Positions 55,718 to 64,000 of a stretch of DNA of 64,000 bases are shown piece by piece (within the stretch, counting starts at the first letter, position 1; the number at the start of each line of letters is the position of its first letter). The position numbers and the translations under genes are program-made. The DNA is taken from contig PTEX01000205.1 in assembly GCA_003342815.1 (NCBI GenBank), positions 268,252-332,251 of the forward strand. Reading direction: 5' to 3'. The notes beneath the pieces were generated by a model. The model did not search any database and had not been told where the DNA came from. It saw only the letters and a list, made by a program, of their open reading frames with translations. The DNA is from Eudromia elegans. Lineage: Eukaryota; Chordata; Aves; Tinamiformes; Tinamidae.

Positions 55718-57246
55718 CTGTACAAGTTAAAAAAAAAAGAACTGGATTACCAAAAGCAGCATTTCTTAATATACACCAAGTCTAATATTTTAATTTCTAT
55801 TTTGCTGTGTCACTGTCATGTTGGATCTAGAAAAACACCTGTGTTTTCTGCAAGGTGATCTCTATACTACAGTGGCTATAACATTAAAAAATAGGAAACA
55901 TATCATTCTGCAATATAGTAATATAAAAATAATATATAATATATGGTAATATAAAAAGTAATATAATTTCAAGTACATTTCATCAGTTTTACTAAGTCAA
56001 CATTAACTATTGCTGCTATTAAAGTGCAACAGTTTGTTCTAAAAAAAGCAGTGAATCTTCCAAAATCTCAGAGATTTCAGTGACTGAAACTTTTTGTAAT
56101 AAATTGTTTAAGCTGAAAGCATCCAACCAACCACAAGTGTCAGTCTAATCACCATGCGAGACTGAACTGCATTCCCTGATAAGTCCGATATGCAGACAGA
56201 TGGACAGCTACTAGAACAGATACAAAGGACTGAACCAAAACCTGTGGTTTCTCTTCTCAGAGACCTAATTACAGGTAACCTAAATAGCTGGAGAAGAGAA
56301 ACACCAGCCCCTAGTCTCAAAGTATCGGATTCCTCTCATTTCTCAGAGAACATCTGTATTTTGTACAGATTACATTCTGACAGACACACATACATGTTTA
56401 CTCATGCTCTGAATTTCTGTATATAGGGGAATAGAACCCAAGGTGGGTCTTAACTGCAAGTTCCACTCCTCAGTGATTACAAAGTAATTTGTTCTTGAAC
56501 ATCCTCAAAAGGATTAATGTAACTGAAGGGAATATATATTTAATAAGATTTACTACCAAAAACCAAAGCACTGTAATTCTTAGAAAGATTATACAAACAC
56601 CTAAAAGTAATAAGGCAAGAGACTTAAAGCCTGCTTTCCATGGGATTCACATAGATTTCTTCCTTCATCTATTATTTACCTCTTAGAGAAACAGACCAGA
56701 CTAAGACTCATGGTCACCTGAAAAGCTGCTGCTAAAATTCACAGTCTCTTAAACTACTCAAATTAGTAACAATGTATATTGCCATTTCTTTCCCTTTGTA
56801 TGCTCTACAAAATACTGTGCTCTCAAAAAATGCTCTAAAACCCTAAATGGAGCTCATTTGATCAAGGCCTGGATTAGACTCAGTCTGCAATTCTGATTCA
56901 AAGCAAATCAAAGCATTCCTGGTCTTATTAAATCAATTTTCTGCTATAATGCTAATTAAATTTGCTAATATGCAAATTGTAGACAAAGTGAAAAAAGAGT
57001 CTCAAATGCAAGTCTGCTGGGTTTGCTTCTCTGGTCTTGTATATAGAGCTAAGTTCTTTAACACACAGGTGTCAACAAGGCAAGAAATACAAAACCAAAA
57101 GCCATTCCTTTTAATATTCAAATTACAGAAATCTAGTTTAAACAGTTTTAAGCTTAAGACAAAGACACTTTTAGACCGTAAAAAGACACAAAACTGAATT
57201 AATTTGCATGCACTCAAATGATGACAGCAAAATACTAGTCTCCAAC
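55718..57246 (-). other. ATP13A3: ATP13A3 intron
   Basis: AT-rich intronic sequence lies between the possible 90-nt exon and the last coding exon. I see no further coding segment, only short AT-rich low-complexity tracts such as about 55,915-55,970. Confidence 0.7.
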
Positions 57247-57336
57247 CTGGGGCGGCTGGGGTATGGTGAGGCGATATTCTCCTTGTTTGTCTCGATTGAA
57301 CACAACCTTCCAAAGGATCATATCAAGGAGGACATT
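57247..57336 (-). CDS. ATP13A3: ATP13A3, candidate alternative 90-nt exon
   Basis: Exactly 90 nt (30 codons) are bounded by a CACAG acceptor (AG at 57,337-57,338) and a GT donor with a weak context (GTTGGA). The exon is open in phase 0 and encodes a peptide with LLDMILWKVV and RDKQGEYR, inserted in the cytosolic tail just after the last transmembrane helix. Skipping it joins ...LVE to EAVDHWG, which matches the main human form. I recall a similar insert in some mammalian isoform models, but with low certainty. The weak donor and phase neutrality suggest a cassette exon. Confidence 0.75.
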
Positions 57337-60011
57337 CTGTGAGACATTGCAGTGAGTGGGAAGAATTAAAGAAACTAATGATCATTTGTTGTTAGTGCGC
57401 ACATTACAAACAAAAGTTGAAATAGTGGGTTAGGCATAACTAATTCAGTGCCAGGCAAAACAGAAAGCTTACACTATTTGTCAGTACTTAAGTGCTAAAC
57501 ATTTTTGTGCTCACATAAGGTTTAAGAATATGAACATGTACTTTAAAATCAACTGCAAAATGACTAAAACTGCATCCATCATTACATAAAAAATATACAT
57601 AATGTGCTTCGATACTTTAAAAAGCTAAGCACTGCATACATTTATGCTTAAAGCAGCATTTCTGAAACCACCTTTAACATAGCTGTGTACTTCATACTGT
57701 AATTATTTATTATTTTAAAACACTGACAGTCACACTAAAGCTTGTGTGGGTGGCAAACCAAGCCACCAAATGGAATTCTGAAAGCCTCAAGTGCTGTTCC
57801 TGATTTTGGAAAAAAAAGGGATAGATGTTGTGTACTATGTCTGTATATTTGGTTGTTCTTATCAGGCTGTGTGGAGGGACCACAGAGCCTTGAGCAGGTT
57901 GGGCAAAACAGACGTGAACCTGCCCTCCCAAAGCCTTAAGCCTATATAGGACTCTCATCTTAGAGCGGATCCAGAGGTTAACACTAATCCCCTCATCATT
58001 GAAAATGGGGGGCTGATCAACCAGGCTTTGTAGGCAGAGTATTCACCAAACAAGTACCAAGCTTCTTAGAAGCCCAATTTGAAGCTGGTCTGTTTCCTTC
58101 TAGTTTAAGTCTGCATCTATGTCAGGCATCTGATAAAAAGAGAAACAGCTACTAAGATCTCCCTTTACTGTGTTACATTCTTTACTCCCTAGAAGAAAGA
58201 CCACGCACAATTCGCAAGCCTGGCCCCTCCACAGCAGGAAGGCTTTATGAACACTGGGCAATGCTCCTCTTGGAAACTTGCTATATAGCAGGACAACTTA
58301 TCTGTCTAAACAAAGCCTATCAATCAGTGAAAGTGGAAGAATTAGTTTCAAGCCAAAAGCAGTATGACTCAACCAGTACACCTCAAGGAAACTGAATTAC
58401 TTCTAATTCACTACTAAGGGGCAGACAATAAGGCAAAGAACAAAGTCTGTCAAGGAGGAGTGCAATGAGCCACCCCACCAGTCCTGGTAATGATGAGCGA
58501 CTGGAGTCTTAAAAGGTACTAAGGTTAAAGGAATCTCTGTATAGGGAGAAGGGGTCTGGGACAAACTCCAGGCAAAGGCAAGGGCTTTGCAGTAAGTGTT
58601 AGTAAAGTTATGCTTACTGAAAGCTCAGAAGCTTTGAGAGCTACGTGGCAAGCAGGGCCACATGACTGAAAAGAAAAAGCAAGCAGGAAAAATATTTTAA
58701 TGTAGAAGCTTGGTTTAATTTTTTTTATTAAAGCAAATGATTCTGCAGCCTCAGAAACATCATTCTGGGACAGTGCTAAAAAAGCAATATATAAAAATAT
58801 GTAAATTTTAACAAATAAAAATATAGAAAATAAGAATTAAATTCTTTTCACATTTCTGAACTACTAAAAGCAAAAGCTCGCTGAAAAGCAGCATTAAAAT
58901 AAATATAGAACAACCTTAACAAGGCACAGGATCTTTATGAGGAGATAACATAAAAGAACAAGAAAAGGCCCAGGAAATTAATTCTTAACCTGTGTTTCTG
59001 GAAAAAAACCCACAGATTTTCTCATGTGAAAATGCTAAAAAGTATGGAGGAATATGATAGAATGTTATTTCAAATTAATCTGGAGCAATGTTTTGAATTC
59101 AAAGGCCAGAACAAGCAGAATACTGGTTATCTTGATACTAATGCCTTACATAGTAATGGAAATTCTACCTAAAAGCTGCAGAAAACATACAGTGAAGAGG
59201 ATCATACTGCATACGCACTAGATAGTGCTTAAAAGCTTTCTCCTCTCGCAAGAAAGAAAAATAGCAGTTAATCACTGCAGTCAAAACCCAGCATATTTAG
59301 GTTGCAAATAGTCATCGTTTTATCAGGGAAAAGAACTAACCACAGGAATAAGTGACTGCTTTGAATCCTCACTCTTCCTAGAAGATGCATTTCTGTTCTC
59401 TAAATTAGCAGGGAAATCTGGATGAAAGGTAGAAAGTGTTTTTGCCCCCACTAACCCTGCAATCACAGCAGAGGTTCTCATTAGCCAAACACGTGTCCAA
59501 GATAAGGGCTAGAAAAAGCACATCTGTGCAAACGTATCTACTTCTGGACTTGAGCAAATCGTTTGAATCAGATTAGATGAGCAAATTATATAGACTTGCA
59601 GTATTCTGAACAATACACTGTATATGTGATTCAACAGAATATGGGCCCCCCCTAAGGTTTAGATATAAATGTTCTGCAACATTTAACTCCTTGGCATGGT
59701 ATGTTATTCTGAACTATTACAGCAGATAAATTTCAACAATTTAAAATAATACTCTCTGCATTTAAACTTTTCAACTTTCCACTCCCTCTTTTGAATAAAA
59801 AAAAGTTTTTAAAAGTTGCATCTTTATCCCTGAAGGTCTGGACACCTTAGATCTAGCCTGGAAGTACATCTGTAGAAGTCAAGTCTTACAAATAACACAC
59901 TGTTTCATTTCCACAGAAGTGTTCTCAACCAAAGTCTTCTAAACACAAGACAAACCTGTGCCTTGAAAAAACACGAAACAGACAAGTGTTTTTGCCACTT
60001 GATTTTCTTAC
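57337..60011 (-). other. ATP13A3: ATP13A3 intron
   Basis: This is AT-rich intronic sequence of about 2.7 kb. I see no acceptor-donor-bounded coding segment in it. Confidence 0.7.
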
Positions 60012-60092
60012 CTCCACCAACACGGATACAATTGCATTGACAATAACAATGATGAGAATTCTTAGACGCCACTCGTATGGCACACACACCAG
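60012..60092 (-). CDS. ATP13A3: ATP13A3 exon encoding the last membrane helix
   Basis: This 81-nt, phase-0 exon has a pyrimidine-rich acceptor (CTCACAG) and a consensus donor (GTAAGA). It encodes 27 residues: VCVPYEWR, the loop before the final helix, followed by a strongly hydrophobic segment (ILIIVIVNAIVSVLV) that should be M10 of the P5B ATPase, ending in Glu. VCVPYxWR is characteristic of ATP13A3. Confidence 0.95.
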
Positions 60093-60447
60093 CTGTGAGA
60101 AAAAGGTACAAGAAGTTAACAACATACACTCACAAAGTGACACAAACACTCAAAAAAGACACACATTGTATTTCAGATTGCATTAGGTAATATTCTCATT
60201 CAAAGCATCTTCCTGATAATTGATTAAAGCCCTTACACTTTATCCAGTTGTAAATTTGGTGTGAAGATTCTGGCAACAAAAGGGGGACTCTGAATTAAAT
60301 ATTTCAATTGTCTCTACTAGTACATATCAATTTGTTCAAGTTGCCCTCTCTCTCCCCCCACAGATGAGAAGACCTAGCTCTAAAGGGTCAAGTATGCCCA
60401 GTTACCCAAGGAAGTATAGAAATCTATGCATATCTATTGAATCTTAC
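60093..60447 (-). other. ATP13A3: ATP13A3 intron
   Basis: This is a short AT-rich intron with clear donor and acceptor and nothing else recognisable. Confidence 0.85.
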
Positions 60448-60536
60448 CTCAAGAACTGTGTCAATAGATTCAACTGGGTGCAACATGATGAAAAATATGA
60501 AGACATAAAGAACTAGCACAGATATAACAAATAAAA
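60448..60536 (-). CDS. ATP13A3: ATP13A3 exon encoding M9 region
   Basis: This 89-nt exon has an acceptor preceded by a long T run (ACAG, AG at 60,537-60,538) and a GTAAGA donor. It begins with two bases that complete a Phe codon from the previous exon. It encodes a hydrophobic helix (LFVISVLVLYVFIFFIML), expected to be M9, then HPVESIDTVLE, leading into VCVPYEWR of the next exon. Confidence 0.93.
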
Positions 60537-60968
60537 CTGTAAAAAAAAAAAAAAAAGAAAAATAATTAGACCACCTCTCAAAGCATTTAGATTGATTTAG
60601 GTTTTGCATACATCAATTCATTATTCCATGGAAATATCTCAGCTTAAGATTATCATTAAAAGAAGTTTAACAGTATACAACAGTATAAGTTATAACACTG
60701 TTATATATACACATAATATGCATAACAGTATACTTCATATTTTACTTTTAAGAAACAGATATTCATGCCTTCTACAAAGACACTATTAGCACAAATTTCC
60801 CCAATCACATTATTTAATATTTCCTTATTTCTGTGGTTATTGGAGGATAATCACACCGTATTCCCATAGCAACGTTATTCCTACTGAAGGAGCATAACAG
60901 AATTGCAAGTAATGTATAGATAAGCATGTGGATAAGCAATTCAGAGATTTACTTAGAACCACACTTAC
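60537..60968 (-). other. ATP13A3: ATP13A3 intron
   Basis: This is an AT-rich intron ending in a 16-base T run (minus strand) next to the acceptor. No other feature is seen. Confidence 0.85.
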
Positions 60969-61156
60969 AATTTTTGTAGCATGGTTGTCTAAAAGGCTTC
61001 CCTTTAGAAAAGACAATTGCCACTATGAGGTACTGGAAGCTGGAGATAAAAAATAAAGTCGTGTTTTCATAATTTTTAATGTTATGTTCATCATGAAGAG
61101 TCTCGTTCTCATAGTGGCCAGAACTGGTGTTTATGGCATCCAATGTGTGACACGCA
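60969..61156 (-). CDS. ATP13A3: ATP13A3 exon encoding M7-M8 loop and M8
   Basis: This 188-nt exon has an acceptor TTGTAG and a strong donor (GTAAGTG). It encodes the rest of the luminal M7-M8 loop, with CHTLD and sequons such as NETL and NTSS, then [11 protein letters not shown] and a hydrophobic segment ([28 protein letters not shown]), of which [12 protein letters not shown] is M8. The [14 protein letters not shown] end is a hallmark of this ATPase family. It starts by completing an Asp codon and ends with one base of a Phe codon. Confidence 0.96.
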
Positions 61157-62242
61157 CTACAATTCAAAGAACAAAACAAAATTTAAAACTGAGTTAAGGA
61201 GAATGGCAAAAAAGGCTAAAATCTATTGTTAAAAAAGCAATAGTAGTTAAAATAAGCACATCTTGAAAATTTAATACAGGTAACAACTTAAAACAGGAGT
61301 AAGGAGAAAAAGTTTGTGAATTCTGAGCTTCAAGTTCCCATGTATTTCCAGACTGCAAGTTTTCTGACAGTTTAGGAGCTATCATTATAATATGCACTTT
61401 GGTGACAACATAAGAAAATACTGCAAACTAAGAAAGAATACAAACAGATCTACTCTTCAGGAATTCAGTTTATAAGAACTACAGTAGGACTACACGACTC
61501 TATTCTAAGAGTTAAAATAGGTCTGAATAATGAATTTCAGATTTTCAGCTCAGTTTTCTTAAAGGAGAAAAATAATCAGATTTTGTAGACCAGTTCAGAC
61601 TCAGTTTTTCATTTTGGTCATTAAACAACTCCTATGTATCAACATGTCTCTAACAAAATATTGTCCCATATTTAGTCATTAACGATTTCTTTTTATCTTT
61701 CCTCCTTCTGGGAGTCTAATCAGTGAAAGCTCTCCTGCTGTATTATGTCCATATTTATGGAAAATATCTCTTGTTCCTTCTGCTTAATCATAATTTCTAT
61801 TTATACTGTACATTTTCCCCAGATTCTTCTTTCCTCAAACCAAGCATTACACTGATTTCCACACAAACCACCAGTACTTCACATTCCTATCTGACTTAAC
61901 AGTGTTTAATAGTCTGCTTTCCCTTTGCAAATTTTCATGCATATTACAAAAGGAATAGCCCATTTATTTATTGATTCCTGCCCATGCACACACTGGGCAG
62001 TAGAAATAAAATCAGCAGGTTCTCTGAAAGAGCCTGGGAGCCAGAGTTCAGATTCATCAGACAACTTTCTCCCATGAATACTAGAAGTTTAACCCCTCTA
62101 ATGACCATTAGCCTAGTTCAACAATCTAATAAGTTACCATACAGAAGCTTCAGTCCCCAAAAGAAGTCGATAAAGAAACAAACAGTTATTGACTGTTTGT
62201 CAGTTATCAGCATATCCAATATGGAACCACTGAAATACTTAC
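61157..62242 (-). other. ATP13A3: ATP13A3 intron
   Basis: This is an AT-rich intron of about 1.1 kb with no coding signal seen. Confidence 0.8.
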
Positions 62243-62420
62243 TCAGATTCTGTTGTCCACTCTTCATACCAGGACTGTTGCTTGACCCAAAAAAACCCAA
62301 GGATTTGGAAAGCAAAGCAGATGATGATCTGAGACAAAACGGAACACAAAAGCGGACCTGAGATGAGACCTGACGGAGGCCTTCGCGCAACAAGCTCCTT
62401 CCAAGCAGGGTTCAAACTCA
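62243..62420 (-). CDS. ATP13A3: ATP13A3 exon encoding M6-M7 loop and M7
   Basis: This 178-nt exon has an acceptor TTGCAG and a very strong donor (GTAAGT). It encodes [21 protein letters not shown], the M7 helix (about [20 protein letters not shown]) and [11 protein letters not shown]. The short cytosolic loop between M6 and M7 with the RPPSGLISG motif is conserved in P5B ATPases. The exon starts with TG, which completes a Met codon with the previous exon's last A. Confidence 0.96.
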
Positions 62421-63361
<941 letters not shown>

Positions 63362-64000
63362 CTAGACAGAAAACACAGTTGCAACATTGGTAATTTCTTC
63401 ACACCAGGAAACATTCTACACTAACAACGCCACCACATTAATTCAAGTTTTACTCTATAAAGAAGAAGGACAGTTTCTGAGAGACTGTCTTAAATCTGAT
63501 AGAATCTCCACTCCTCTATAGTTCAGACACTAGATCTTGAAACAGAAAAGTAGAGAACAATTTGATTTAGATTCCTACACATGAACTGTTAATTGAAAGT
63601 TCCTCTTAATCAAAACTTTTATTAGGGAAGCTTATAAACCCATTAAATAAAAGCTTAGGTCCATATCTCTCCAAATATCACAGCCCAAATAAATAGTCAT
63701 ACTGTTGCCAGAGTTTCCATCTCAAAGTTCCTTGAGTAATTTGTATTTTGTATTTGTTTCACATGCAAACTGAAGTAGAGAATTTCCACCACATGTCACT
63801 ATAGCAAGTCTGATCATACTAACAGAAAATACTCCACTTGATTTTCACCCCACCTCCCCACCTATCTCAATCCTTGTGGATGCTCTATTTTAACCCTTGA
63901 ATAAGGGGAACATACTGCCTTTAGGATGCTTTAAATGCTCAGTCTTCAAATACCAGAAAATTGTACTTTCATTCTGCTTTGGTATATATTTGGGGTTACA
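63362..64000 (-). other. ATP13A3: ATP13A3 intron, runs off the window
   Basis: This is AT-rich sequence upstream of the M6 exon, with no further exon recognised before the window ends. Confidence 0.75.

Overview
The window looks like nuclear DNA of a bird, or at least a sauropsid. It carries single-coding-exon leucine-rich-repeat (LRR) genes and the multi-exon 3' end of a P-type ATPase with clean GT/AG splice sites. It also has a small CR1-type retroelement remnant and a very GC-rich left part. The order CPN2 - LRRC15 - GP5 - ATP13A3, all on one strand, is the conserved vertebrate order I know from human 3q29. That synteny places HES1 somewhere beyond the left edge. The species call is inference; no database search was possible.

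Layout. Bases 1-22,395 hold no gene that I can support. This is GC-rich intergenic sequence with AT-rich islands, one CR1 scrap, a pentanucleotide array (10,571-10,769), a perfect palindrome of two GATA-factor sites (1,484-1,510) and a collinear pair of duplicated non-coding blocks about 9.1 kb apart (near 7.2/8.2 kb and 16.2/17.3 kb). Then come four LRR genes, all on the minus strand: an unnamed CPN2-like gene with a mucin stalk and membrane anchor (22,396-25,146), CPN2 (28,576-30,132), LRRC15 (33,795-35,531, with a probable TATA promoter and non-coding exon 1 near 37.2 kb) and GP5 (46,091-48,217). From about 51 kb to the right edge lies the 3' end of ATP13A3: a long probable 3' UTR, the last coding exon (55,520-55,717), a 90-nt in-frame exon that may be alternative (57,247-57,336) and five more exons up to 63,361. 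The rest of that gene lies beyond the window. Base composition changes from GC-rich to AT-rich near 45 kb.

How the genes relate. The four LRR genes look like products of ancient tandem duplication. They share 24-residue LRRs, a single uninterrupted coding exon, and a splice acceptor 1 to 14 nt before the start codon. Their products have diverged. CPN2 is the secreted regulatory subunit of plasma carboxypeptidase N, LRRC15 is a type I membrane protein, and GP5 is a subunit of the platelet GPIb-IX-V receptor. The fourth gene combines a CPN2-like LRR domain with a Thr/Pro/Ser-rich stalk built of 13-residue repeats and a C-terminal membrane segment. It is the most novel item here. ATP13A3 is an unrelated P5B transport ATPase of endosomal membranes and is simply a neighbour.
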